Assembly: GCA_902494605.1 (NCBI GenBank)
Contig: CABUUG010000009.1
Span: 1 to 28,401, forward strand
Reading direction: 5' to 3'
Origin: an uncultured Collinsella sp.
GTDB lineage: Bacteria > Actinomycetota > Coriobacteriia > Coriobacteriales > Coriobacteriaceae
Length of the DNA stretch: 28,401 nucleotides
Each line of letters begins with the position of its first letter. The first letter of the stretch is position 1. Both the position numbers and the translations under genes were made by a program. The notes beneath the pieces are model-generated. The model saw nothing but the letters and a program-made list of their open reading frames with translations. It ran no database searches and was not told the DNA's origin. Shown here one piece after another: positions 7,653 to 16,478 of this stretch.

Positions 7653-7943
7653 TTAAGCGGCAACAGCCTCATAGACCGTAGCGCCCGAGAAGCTGTCATG
7701 CAGGCTCTTGCCGGCAATCCACGGCAGCTCGACGACCTCGCAGACCGTGTTGACCAGCTCGGAGCAGTCAGTAAAGTGGCCCTTGTCGTTGAGGGCCTCG
7801 CAATCCTGGACACGCCAATAGCCATCGGTGTGCGTGATGTAGTACTCGTGATCGTCGATCGTCACAAAAGCGCGCGTCTTGGAACGCAGCAGCTTCAGAA
7901 ATCCTTCGAAATCGGTCTCGACGACATCTCCAGCCTGGAACAT
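7653..7943 (-). CDS. Hypothetical 96-residue protein
   Basis: I do not recognise this protein. It is a small, soluble, acidic protein with no membrane segment or signal peptide. A mixed-strand pattern (FVTIDDHEYYITHTDGYWRVQD, here broken as FVTIDDHEYY / ITHTDGYWRVQD) suggests a small beta-rich fold. The gene looks real: the ATG at 7943 has a perfect AGGAGGT six bases upstream, a strong terminator follows, and codon usage matches the neighbours. It is monocistronic and divergent from the nitroreductase gene. An in-frame extension upstream to 7979 is ruled out by the ribosome-binding site. Confidence 0.8.
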   Translation of the reverse strand: MFQAGDVVETDFEGFLKLLRSKTRAFVTIDDHEYYITHTDGYWRVQDCEALNDKGHFTDCSELVNTVCEVVELPWIAGKSLHDSFSGATVYEAVAA

Positions 7944-8006
7944 GATGTTACCTCCTGGCCCGGCGCCACCACGGCGCATTGATAAACGTTGGTACTCCTT
8001 TAGTAA

Positions 8007-8023
8007 AACCTTTATCAGAGGTT
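8007..8023. promoter_or_regulatory. Inverted repeat in a divergent promoter region
   Basis: AACCT-N7-AGGTT forms a 5-7-5 palindrome inside the 294-bp gap between the 96-residue protein gene (-) and the nitroreductase gene (+). It is a possible operator; no clear promoter could be assigned in the gap. Confidence 0.3.
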
Positions 8024-8237
8024 ATGCGTTCGTCATTTAGGCAAGTGGTAAAAAACCGCAGGGTAGACGGGATAAAACGTTTAACCATCCCATTGGTTTG
8101 TCACATTCTGAAGGTACTTTTATGCAAACCTACTTTGCCAATTGGAATCTATCCTTTTGGCCGGGCAATTGACCGTCTATCGTTTGAGCCCGACGGGTAT
8201 GAACGGGGCATCTGCAACGCCACCGCAAGGAGACACC

Positions 8238-8759
8238 ATGGAGACTATCGAAGCACTCATTCACCGCCGCAGCTGCCGCAACTACAGCGATCGTCCCGTC
8301 GAGGCCGAAAAGCTTGCACGTATTATCGAAGCCGGCCAATATGCACCGAGCGGCATGGGCCGCCAGCCGGTGACGTTTGTCGCCGTCACCGACCCCGCGA
8401 CCGTCGAGCGTCTCTCACAGCTCAACGCCCAGGTCATGGACAGCAACAGCGACCCCTTCTATGGCGCCAAGACCGTTGTGGTGGTGCTGGTTGACCGCAG
8501 CGTGCCCACACATCTGGAAGACGGCTCGCTCGCCATGGGCAACTTGCTCAATGCTGCCTATGCGCTGGGCGTTGATTCGTGCTGGATTCATCGCGCGCAT
8601 GAGGTCTTTGACTCGCCCGAGGGCCTGGAGCTGCTGGCCAGCTGGGGCCTGCCCGCCGACGGCAGCCTGCGCGGTGTCGGTCACTGCATTCTGGGCTACG
8701 CCGAGGACACGCTACCCGAGGCAAAGCCGCGCCGCGACAACGTCGTCTACGTAAGGTAA
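8238..8759 (+). CDS. Nitroreductase-family flavoprotein
   Basis: A 173-residue FMN-dependent NAD(P)H oxidoreductase of the nitroreductase fold. The family start RRSCRNYSDRPVE (about 10-22), AGQYAPSGMGRQPVTFV (about 34-50), a central AMGNLLNAAYALGVDSCWIH block (about 98-117) and the C-terminal GHCILGYA block are visible. The physiological substrate may be quinones, nitro compounds or others and cannot be read from the sequence. The start is the ATG at 8238, with AAGGAG six bases upstream. The gene stands alone, and its stop codon is followed within a few bases by an R2 element. Confidence 0.88.
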   Translation: METIEALIHRRSCRNYSDRPVEAEKLARIIEAGQYAPSGMGRQPVTFVAVTDPATVERLSQLNAQVMDSNSDPFYGAKTVVVVLVDRSVPTHLEDGSLAMGNLLNAAYALGVDSCWIHRAHEVFDSPEGLELLASWGLPADGSLRGVGHCILGYAEDTLPEAKPRRDNVVYVR

Positions 8760-8923
8760 TTCGTTCCGCCGTTCTACCGAACGGCGGGCTCGTTGACGCT
8801 GCGCGGGCCGCATTCACGCCAATCTGACGTTCAATTTCGAGGGCGCGACCAGAAGGTCAGCGCCCTCTCATTTCACGTCACCTTGGCGCAAATGCGGCTC
8901 GCTCGCTTTTGGCGACTGGCATC
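8760..8923 (+). repeat. R2 structured intergenic element, copy a
   Basis: It begins at the nitroreductase stop codon. Stems: P1 8766-8773/8780-8787 (CCGCCGTT/AACGGCGG); P2 8807-8814/8891-8898; 8817-8820/8885-8888; P3 TGACGT 8825-8830/ACGTCA 8875-8880; P4 8839-8850/8855-8867 with one bulged A and an AGAA loop. It shares AATCTGACGTTCAA, GACGCTGCGCGGG and TTTCACGTCACCTT with copy b, although most stem bases differ. Confidence 0.75.
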
Positions 8924-8940
8924 GAATGAGCCATTGTCTT

Positions 8941-8977
8941 GGGCAGCTAAAAAAGCCCCGTCCCAAATTAGCTGCCC
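8941..8977 (-). repeat. GGGAC-core palindrome, type C
   Basis: Perfect 10-bp arms (8941-8950 with 8968-8977, GGGCAGCTAA/TTAGCTGCCC) surround a core that reads TTTGGGACGGGGCTTTT on the minus strand. It lies 11 nt beyond the stop of the minus-strand gene 8988-9563 and 18 nt from R2 copy a. It may also act as the terminator of that gene, since a T6 run lies inside the loop. Confidence 0.6.
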
Positions 8978-8987
8978 CACTCACAAC

Positions 8988-9563
8988 TTATCTTGCCGAT
9001 GGAGTTGTCGTCGTTTCGTTCGTCTGGGCCGTTTCGGCGCCATCGCCTTGTTCGTCCTCGTCCTTTTGCGCATCGGCGATGGTGGAGGCCGCCGCGACGA
9101 TGCCGCGCTGGGGCGCGACGCCTGTCTGGGTCTGCGCGCCCTCGACAACTTCTGTGCCTGCATGCGCGAGCTCGGGCGATTTAAACACTGCGTCCAAGTT
9201 GGCGCCACCGCCGGCGTAGCCAAGCGCAGCGAGTGCGATGACGATCACTGCAACGACGACCGCGATCGGAACATAACGGTGCCAACCAGCCGGATTGAGT
9301 CCGCTGCGGCGAGCCGCCCCGCGGCTAATATAACCGAGCGTTCCGTCGTGCTTGAGCTTTGAGCCCACCACGCGTTTGCGGCCCCACAGTGAGGACTCTG
9401 CCTGCATTGCCAAGCGGGCGCTTGCCGAAGGATAGCCGTATTTAGTGCGCTTGAACGAGCCATCAAACCCCGAGGCGTGTTTACCCCACGTCACCGATGT
9501 CGTGCGTCGGTTGACCGGCGCGGCACTCCGCCTTCTGCGGCTCGGTTTTGAAGTCTCAGCCAT
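8988..9563 (-). CDS. Hypothetical single-pass membrane protein
   Basis: I do not recognise a family for this 191-residue protein. The first 95 residues are strongly basic (an RRRR cluster at 9-12, many Lys/Arg/Ser/Gly) and should be cytoplasmic. One membrane helix lies at about 98-117, followed by a tail of about 75 residues rich in Ala, Thr, Glu and Gln. This layout suits a cell-envelope or division-associated anchor protein, but no catalytic motif is present. The ATG at 9563 is preceded closely by GAGGG; a frame extension to 9617 has no better site. A TGCTACAGT -10-like box lies about 50 nt upstream on the minus strand. Confidence 0.65.
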   Translation of the reverse strand: MAETSKPSRRRRSAAPVNRRTTSVTWGKHASGFDGSFKRTKYGYPSASARLAMQAESSLWGRKRVVGSKLKHDGTLGYISRGAARRSGLNPAGWHRYVPIAVVVAVIVIALAALGYAGGGANLDAVFKSPELAHAGTEVVEGAQTQTGVAPQRGIVAAASTIADAQKDEDEQGDGAETAQTNETTTTPSAR

Positions 9564-9647
9564 ATGCCCTCGCACGCCGTAACCAAATCGAAACAATAAC
9601 GCTTTGGACTGTAGCACACGCGTCGCGCGCGGTCACGGGCGCCTCGC

Positions 9648-10865
9648 TCAACGGTCATCGTCCTTCAGCAAGCGCCACAGCGTTGTACGGCTTATGCCCA
9701 GCACCTCCGCCGCACGGGTTCGGTTGCCGTGGAGATGGTCTACAACCAGATGCGCGATATCTCGCTCGGTATCGGCCAGCGGTCGCAGGATATACAGGTC
9801 GCTTTCGAGTGTCGGGGCGCCAAAGGTTGCGGTCTTAATCACGTCCTCTTGGGCGAGCACTTCCTCCGCCACAGCGCGGTCCACCGTGCCCGCCCCCACC
9901 AATATATACAGTCGTTCCGAGACCTCGCGGAGCTGCAGATAATTGCGCGGCCAGCGGTAAGCATCGAGCGTCTTCGTCGCCGCGGCAGACAGCGTGGGCG
10001 CTGCCGTCCCAAATGCATCAGCGAGATATTCCAAATAGCGCGCAGCCTTCGTCGACGCGGCTCCCTGCTCGGCGATTGCCGGCGCCACGCTCACCGCACA
10101 GGCGAAGCGCTCGGTCACAAAGGCGGCTTGATCACTTTCGCTGCCGCCCGGCATGTCATTCGCCGTCAGCACCACATGGCAGCGCGTCGCCAACGCGGTG
10201 TCAGCCATCGTGGAAACGAGCTCGCGAAGGCGCTGGGGACCAACCGCATTCCAGCCCTCAATGCAAAGTGTCAGCCCCGTTTGGAACAGCGGCGATTCGG
10301 AGCTTTTGAGCACATGGCGCCAACCGCGATCGGTGAGTTCATCGAGCGCGACGGAAACAAAGGGCTGATCGGCAAAAGGACCGTCCAGATAGAGGCGCTT
10401 GGCGATCTCAACCTGACCCGCTCCCAGCTCACCCTCGAGCATAAGGGGCACACCGCGCGTGTAGCTCTCGGCAACCGGTGCAGCCACCGCAGCGGCACCC
10501 TCAACGATGCCGTACGCACTCGATTCGTAGCGGGCCTCAACTTCGTCGGCGTTGAGCCACTCGATGCCCGCATGCGCCGCGGCGCCGCGCACCTCGCGGA
10601 CCACGACGACCCAAAGGCCCCCGCCCTCTTTGTCGGTGGGGCGAACGGTCAGGCTCAGGCGCGTACCCGCACGCCCCATAACCAGACGCGCGCCGTCTCC
10701 TATACGGTCGAGGCGCTCAGCGACAAAAGCCGCCACATCCCGCTCAAGCGCCGCGTCATTCATGGTCGAGATCGCGACGCCCCCACGCGCATCGATTGCC
10801 AATGCCGAGGCCCCGGCAGCAGCCAGGGCCTCGGTCAAGATGTTCAGCTTGGCATCGCTATCCAT
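9648..10865 (-). CDS. Fis-type regulator with an inactive AAA+ domain
   Basis: A 405-residue protein resembling bacterial enhancer-binding (NtrC/PrpR-like) regulators, but degenerate. The C terminus has a clear Fis-type helix-turn-helix (DIAHLVVDHLHGNRTRAAEV, then LGISRTTLWRLLK). The central region aligns in pattern with a sigma-54 activator ATPase, but Walker A reads GELGAGQVE (about 145-153, Gln for Lys), Walker B reads TLCIEGWN (about 199-206), and the sigma-54 contact motif GAFTGA is missing. It therefore probably neither hydrolyses ATP nor works with sigma-54, and may act as a plain repressor or activator. The N-terminal 130 residues look like a sensor domain. The ATG at 10865 has only a weak AGGGGC site. 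A longer TTG frame to 11066 runs through the inverted repeat upstream and is rejected. Confidence 0.75.
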   Translation of the reverse strand: MDSDAKLNILTEALAAAGASALAIDARGGVAISTMNDAALERDVAAFVAERLDRIGDGARLVMGRAGTRLSLTVRPTDKEGGGLWVVVVREVRGAAAHAGIEWLNADEVEARYESSAYGIVEGAAAVAAPVAESYTRGVPLMLEGELGAGQVEIAKRLYLDGPFADQPFVSVALDELTDRGWRHVLKSSESPLFQTGLTLCIEGWNAVGPQRLRELVSTMADTALATRCHVVLTANDMPGGSESDQAAFVTERFACAVSVAPAIAEQGAASTKAARYLEYLADAFGTAAPTLSAAATKTLDAYRWPRNYLQLREVSERLYILVGAGTVDRAVAEEVLAQEDVIKTATFGAPTLESDLYILRPLADTERDIAHLVVDHLHGNRTRAAEVLGISRTTLWRLLKDDDR

Positions 10866-10990
10866 GATTTGCCCCTGTCCGCAGCGACGTGCAACCGTCG
10901 ACGGTCGCACGACCGAGTGTTTCAAAATTGAACGATATTGCTCACCAAACACTATAGGGCAGAAAGCGCCGTCCTGCGAGTATAGGTGTT

Positions 10991-11079
10991 GCCCCGCATC
11001 GCCATCCTGGCGGGGCGATAAGAGCTCTTCGGGACTTATAAACCTGCGGACAAGCCATACCCGCAAGAGCTCCTATCGC
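10991..11079 (-). other. Structured region between the YeiH and Fis-type regulator genes
   Basis: Two inverted repeats sit in the 266-bp gap. The arms 11015-11033 and 11060-11079 (GCGATAAGAGCTCTTCGGG and its near-complement) pair over about 18 bp with one mismatch and one bulge. A second hairpin pairs GCCCCGC (10991-10997) with GCGGGGC (about 11010-11016) and overlaps the first arm, so the two are mutually exclusive. This could be a 5' leader switch of the regulator mRNA or the 3' end of the YeiH mRNA. It matches no riboswitch I recognise. Confidence 0.5.
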
Positions 11080-11131
11080 TCCACCGTGAGAATGCGCTCG
11101 CCAGCACGCAGCACGCAAACAAGCTACTTCT

Positions 11132-12166
11132 CTACCAGATTCCCAGTACGTGTTGCATTCCCAAACTCATGCACGCAATGCCAATCCAGCAGCAAAAGCC
11201 CAGCGCGATGGGCTTGCCGCCCTTTTTGACCAGCTCGACGATATCGGTATTAAAACCAATAGCCGCCATGGCCATCACAATAAAGAATTTCGACAGCTCC
11301 TTGATGGGCGCCGTGATGGACACGGGAAGCTGAAACACCGTGGTGATCACGCTCGCCAGCACAAAGAACAGCACAAACATGGGAAACGCGCGTTTAAGCG
11401 AGAACGCGCTTTTGGCGTCGCCGCCGGCCTTGCGCGCCAGATGCATCTGCCAGCATGCGAGGACCAACGTGATGGGGATAATGGCCAGCGTTCTGGTGAG
11501 CTTGACCACCGTGGCGCTCTCGAGCACATTGGCGCCGGGATGCATGCTGTCCCAGGCGCTCGCCGCAGCCGTTACGGACGAGGTGTCGTTGATGGCGGTG
11601 CCGGCAAACAGGCCAAAACCCTCGTTGGTCAGCCCGAGCATGCCGCCGAGCGTCGGAAACACGAGCGCCGCGATAACGTTAAACAGGAAGATGACCGAAA
11701 TAGCCTGGGCAATCTCGCGATCGTCGGCATCGATGACGGGTGCGGTCGCGGCGATGGCCGAACCGCCGCAAATCGACGAACCCACACCCACAAGCGTCGC
11801 GATCTTACCCGGCACGTTCATGACGTGGCAGAGCACAAAGGCGATGACAAGCGAGGTCGAGATCGTCGCCACAATAATCGGCAGCGACTGGGCGCCCTTG
11901 GACAAAATCTGGGAGAGGTTCATGCCAAAGCCAAGCAGGATAACCGCGTACTGCAAGACTTTTTTGGACGTATAGGTGACGCCGGCGGCGAGCTGTTCGC
12001 GACGATTCCTGGGAAAGACGAGCGCCAGGACCATGCCAAAAAGGATGGCAAATACCGGTCCGCCGACCACCTCAATTTGTTTGCCGAGCAACGTCGCGGG
12101 GATAGCGATGATCAGGCAGAACAAGACGCCCTTCCAGCGCTCGCGTACGATATTCGCCAGTTGCAT
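11132..12166 (-). CDS. YeiH-family putative sulfate/anion exporter
   Basis: A 344-residue membrane protein with about ten hydrophobic helices of the YeiH/UPF0324 family (Cons_hypoth698). Diagnostic blocks are VGVGSSICGGSAIAATAPVI (about 127-146), GTAINDTSSVTAAA (about 188-201) and IGFNTDIVELVKKGGKPI near the C terminus. Members are annotated as putative sulfate exporters, mostly without biochemical proof. The ATG at 12166 has AAGGAA seven bases upstream. A GntR-type regulator is transcribed divergently 163 bp away and probably controls this gene; YeiH proteins are more often paired with LysR regulators. Confidence 0.88.
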   Translation of the reverse strand: MQLANIVRERWKGVLFCLIIAIPATLLGKQIEVVGGPVFAILFGMVLALVFPRNRREQLAAGVTYTSKKVLQYAVILLGFGMNLSQILSKGAQSLPIIVATISTSLVIAFVLCHVMNVPGKIATLVGVGSSICGGSAIAATAPVIDADDREIAQAISVIFLFNVIAALVFPTLGGMLGLTNEGFGLFAGTAINDTSSVTAAASAWDSMHPGANVLESATVVKLTRTLAIIPITLVLACWQMHLARKAGGDAKSAFSLKRAFPMFVLFFVLASVITTVFQLPVSITAPIKELSKFFIVMAMAAIGFNTDIVELVKKGGKPIALGFCCWIGIACMSLGMQHVLGIW

Positions 12167-12289
12167 ATGGGATTCCTTCTTTCTATTTCACGTGTGCGAC
12201 GGCTTATGATACGGCAACATTGAGCACAGCCTTGCGCAAACACAAACTAAGATGCCGCAATGGTTCTCAGACAACAGTCGAATTACCCA

Positions 12290-12310
12290 CCGCGGAGAGA
12301 TGATTCGCGG
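12290..12310. promoter_or_regulatory. Inverted repeat before the GntR gene
   Basis: CCGCG (12290-12294) and CGCGG (12306-12310) form a 5-11-5 palindrome just upstream of a CATAAT box at 12311-12316. It could be a self-regulatory operator of the GntR protein in the divergent promoter region. Confidence 0.3.
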
Positions 12311-12329
12311 CATAATTAACAACTGACAT

Positions 12330-13061
12330 ATGAGTGTGATAGAACAGTTGCGAGGCGCTATGGAAGAATCGATGCACGTTGGCGAGCAGGAAACGAGCCT
12401 ACAGGACCAGTCCTACCACACCATTCGACGCAAAATCGTCTACCTGGACTACAAGCCGGGCGAAAAGCTGGGCGTCAAGCAGCTTTGCGACGACCTGGAT
12501 ATGGGGCGCACCCCTGTGCGCGAGGCGTTGGTGCGTCTGGCGCAAGAGGGCCTGGTGCGCACCGTGCCCCAAAGCGGCACCTATGTTTCGCCCATCAACC
12601 TCACCCTTGCCGAGAGCGCCTGCTACATTCGCGAACACCTGGAAAAGCAGGTAATTGTGGAGTGCTGCGCCCGTGCTACCTCGGCAGGCATCGAGCAGAT
12701 CGACCGAGCCATCGCGCTGCAGGAAAAGGCCATGGCCGAAGAGGATCGCATCGGGTTCTTTTTAAGCGACAACCTCATGCACCGCATGATCTTTAGCATC
12801 GCGTGCCGCAGCACCGTGTGGTCATGGCTCGAGGAGACCAATGCCGACCTGGAGCGATTCCGCTGGCTGCGTGCCGCCACGCAGACGCTCGACAATCAGG
12901 AGACTGTTAACGAGCACAATCAAATCCGCCGCGCCATCGCCGGTCGCGATCCTATCGAGGCGAGCTTTTTGGTCAGCAAGCACCTGCATATGATGTTTCG
13001 CAACCAGACCGAGGTCCTGGACCAGTTCCCCGAGTACTTCGAGACCAGCAAGCTCCGCTAA
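12330..13061 (+). CDS. GntR/FCD-family transcriptional regulator
   Basis: A 243-residue regulator of the FadR subfamily. The N-terminal winged helix (about 27-90) contains YHTIRRKIVYLDYKPGEKL and LDMGRTPVREALVRLAQEGL with the GntR signature arginines. The C-terminal all-helical FCD ligand domain (about 95-230) shows the metal-binding histidine pattern (DNLMHRMIF, then EHNQI and SKHLHMMF). The ligand is probably an organic acid, as in the family. The ATG at 12330 has no ribosome-binding site and sits close to a CATAAT -10-like box, so it may be leaderless; the alternative is the ATG at 12360 after GAGG. It is divergent from the yeiH-like gene. A type A repeat begins at its stop codon. Confidence 0.88.
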   Translation: MSVIEQLRGAMEESMHVGEQETSLQDQSYHTIRRKIVYLDYKPGEKLGVKQLCDDLDMGRTPVREALVRLAQEGLVRTVPQSGTYVSPINLTLAESACYIREHLEKQVIVECCARATSAGIEQIDRAIALQEKAMAEEDRIGFFLSDNLMHRMIFSIACRSTVWSWLEETNADLERFRWLRAATQTLDNQETVNEHNQIRRAIAGRDPIEASFLVSKHLHMMFRNQTEVLDQFPEYFETSKLR

Positions 13062-13108
13062 CCTGCCAAATAGGGACAGGTTTATTTTGGCAGGTTTTAT
13101 CTGGGCAA
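13061..13108 (+). repeat. GGGAC-core palindrome, type A copy 1
   Basis: Perfect 10-bp arms ACCTGCCAAA (13061-13070) and TTTGGCAGGT (13086-13095) enclose AGGGACAGGTTTAT. The conserved block continues past the right arm through TTTATCTGGGCAAATG. It begins on the last base of the GntR stop codon. Confidence 0.8.
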
Positions 13109-13115
13109 ATGCAAC

Positions 13116-13153
13116 AAGGCCCGGCTCCGCCTGATGACGCGGAGTCGGGCCTT
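13116..13153. terminator. Shared terminator of the GntR gene and glmS
   Basis: A 15-bp stem with one mismatch (13116-13130 with 13139-13153) and an 8-nt loop lies between the convergent GntR and glmS genes, ready to end transcription from both sides. Confidence 0.8.
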
Positions 13154-13177
13154 AGTTGTTAGGATGACGGAACTCGA

Positions 13178-15025
<1,848 letters not shown>

Positions 15026-15099
15026 AGGATAAATCCCTTCGTCCGCGTGACTGCAAAACGTCCACGCACATGGGGCGCTGAGACGTATAACGTTCGAGT

Positions 15100-15160
15100 A
15101 TTGTACTCACGCAGACGCAAGCTGATATACCAGAAGTGGTATCTCAACTTGAATACCACT
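15100..15160 (-). promoter_or_regulatory. glmS promoter with a TGGTAT operator array
   Basis: On the minus strand TACAAT (15100-15105) is the -10 box. Just upstream lie three TGGTAT half-sites in alternating orientation: ATACCA 15127-15132, TGGTAT 15137-15142 and ATACCA 15153-15158. The outer pair extends to the perfect 8-10-8 palindrome AGTGGTAT/ATACCACT (15135-15160). The half-site resembles those of GntR/HutC aminosugar repressors (NagR/DasR type); that link is inferred. Confidence 0.55.
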
Positions 15161-15175
15161 CGATACACACACCCC

Positions 15176-15204
15176 ACCACGAAGGGGGCGGGCGCCTTCG
15201 TGGT
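15176..15204. terminator. Hairpin in the glmS-lacI divergent region
   Basis: A perfect 10-bp stem ACCACGAAGG/CCTTCGTGGT with a 9-nt GC loop and a plus-strand tail TGTTTGG. No gene ends here, so a terminator role is unclear; it may block leftward or rightward read-through between divergent promoters. The rest of the 315-bp gap holds the promoters and the type A repeat described separately. Confidence 0.5.
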
Positions 15205-15227
15205 TGTTTGGCCTGACAGCATCGTTT

Positions 15228-15276
15228 GCCCAGATAAAACCTGCCAAAATAAACCTGTCCCTAATAGGCAGGTTTT
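15228..15276 (-). repeat. GGGAC-core palindrome, type A copy 2
   Basis: Perfect 10-bp arms AAAACCTGCC (15236-15245) and GGCAGGTTTT (15267-15276). The core on the minus strand reads AGGGACAGGTTTATTTT and the conserved flank TTATCTGGGCAAACG follows. Unlike copies 1 and 3 it lies between divergent genes. Confidence 0.8.
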
Positions 15277-15305
15277 GACACCTCAGGGGCGGGCGATGCT
15301 ACAAT
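15275..15305 (+). promoter_or_regulatory. Promoter of the first LacI-type gene
   Basis: TTGACA (15275-15280) and the extended -10 box TGCTACAAT (-10 hexamer 15300-15305) are 19 nt apart. The first two bases of the -35 box come from the right arm of the type A repeat. Confidence 0.6.
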
Positions 15306-15340
15306 CTGGCTTGTACTTGAAACGCATCAAAGGGGCCGCT

Positions 15341-16453
15341 ATGGCAAAGGTTAAAATCAGCGACGTCGCGCGCGAAGCCGGAGTTTCGTTGGGCACGGTT
15401 TCCAACGCGCTCAACCACCCCGAAAAGCTGCGTCCCGAGACCCTCAAGCTCATCAACGAGACCATCAATCGCCTGGGCTACCTGCCCAACCAAAGCGCTC
15501 GTCAGCTTGCGGGCGGCGCCACCAAGTCCTTTGGCCTGGTGCTCCCCCGTCTCGATCACGGTTTTTCGCTCCAAATCGCCAGCGGCGCCCACAACGAGGC
15601 TCGCAAGCACGGCTACGACCTGCTCATCGCCAACGCCGATAACGACGATATTCTCGAGGACCATTACCTGCGCTACTTTATGGGCACCCAGATGTCCGGC
15701 GTCATGGTTCAGCCCATGGCGTCCCCCGACTGGCACCCCGCCATGACCAAGATGCCCGTGCCGATCGTCCATCTGGACATCCATTGCTCCGGGCCCGGCT
15801 ACTACGTAGCGGCCGACAACGAGGCCCAGGGTCGCATCATTGCCGAACTCGCCATCGCCCGCGGTGCACGCCATATCACCGTTGTGGGTAGAGCAGCATT
15901 TATGCAACTCACCCTGCGCGTCCTTGGCATTCATAAGGCGCTCGCCCTACATCCCGACATCAAGATCGAAGTCATTGACGCCGGCGAGTGGAACACGGCG
16001 GCCGACGGCTATGGTATCGGCAGCCAAATCGCCGAGCGTCCCGCCGACGAACGCCCCGATTTTGTCGTCGGTCTAACCGACGTGCTGGCCTCGGGTGTCG
16101 TTTCGGCACTGGTCGACAAGGGCATCTCTGTCCCCGGGCAAGTACGCGTAGCGGGCTGCGATGGCAACCCGCTCGCTTGGAGCGGATCGGTCCCGCTCAC
16201 TACGGTAGCGCCCCCGGGCTACGAGATTGGCCGCAAGGGTGTCCAACTGCTGATGGAGCAAATCGAGAACAAGGCCCCGGCAAAGACCAAGCATATCCGC
16301 GTCGGCTCTGCAGCGCGCACCGTCACCGCAGTCACCGCCGCCGAGGATATCAACCGCCAAGAACTGGTGCGTCCGTTCCTACTGGAGCGCGCCAGCACCC
16401 AGGCGAGCAGCCAAACCGAAGCCACCGCCATCAATCTCGGCGCGTATCTATAG
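15341..16453 (+). CDS. LacI-family transcriptional regulator
   Basis: A 370-residue LacI/GalR regulator. The N-terminal helix-turn-helix (about 4-25, VKISDVAREAGVSLGTVSNA) and the hinge helix region (LPNQSARQLAGG, about 47-58) are followed by a periplasmic-binding-protein-like sensor domain (about 60-345). The C terminus carries a tail of about 40 residues beyond the usual end. The start is the ATG at 15341, five bases after AAAGGGG. It stands alone, divergent from glmS and convergent with the HAD gene, so its target is not obvious; sugar or aminosugar metabolism is likely from the family. The open frame extends far upstream through glmS, but that part is only the antisense shadow. Confidence 0.88.
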   Translation: MAKVKISDVAREAGVSLGTVSNALNHPEKLRPETLKLINETINRLGYLPNQSARQLAGGATKSFGLVLPRLDHGFSLQIASGAHNEARKHGYDLLIANADNDDILEDHYLRYFMGTQMSGVMVQPMASPDWHPAMTKMPVPIVHLDIHCSGPGYYVAADNEAQGRIIAELAIARGARHITVVGRAAFMQLTLRVLGIHKALALHPDIKIEVIDAGEWNTAADGYGIGSQIAERPADERPDFVVGLTDVLASGVVSALVDKGISVPGQVRVAGCDGNPLAWSGSVPLTTVAPPGYEIGRKGVQLLMEQIENKAPAKTKHIRVGSAARTVTAVTAAEDINRQELVRPFLLERASTQASSQTEATAINLGAYL

Positions 16454-16478
16454 CACGCCCGCAAGTATGCTAAGTCGC

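Noticed and set aside
8021..8031. GTTATGCGTT upstream of the nitroreductase gene as another copy of the 24843 repeat
   Set aside because: Only about 10 bases match, there is a single copy, and no inverted or tandem partner is seen; chance is likely.
10866..11066. Longer N terminus of the Fis-type regulator from a TTG at 11066
   Set aside because: It would translate through the inverted repeats, has no good ribosome-binding site, and adds text unlike a sensor domain.
10991..11079. SRP RNA or 6S RNA gene
   Set aside because: The conserved SRP apical loop sequence is absent and the shape does not give the long central bubble of 6S RNA.
15026..15300. glmS ribozyme or other riboswitch in the glmS leader
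   Set aside because: The conserved ribozyme core segments are not present, and the leader after the -10 box is only about 70 nt.
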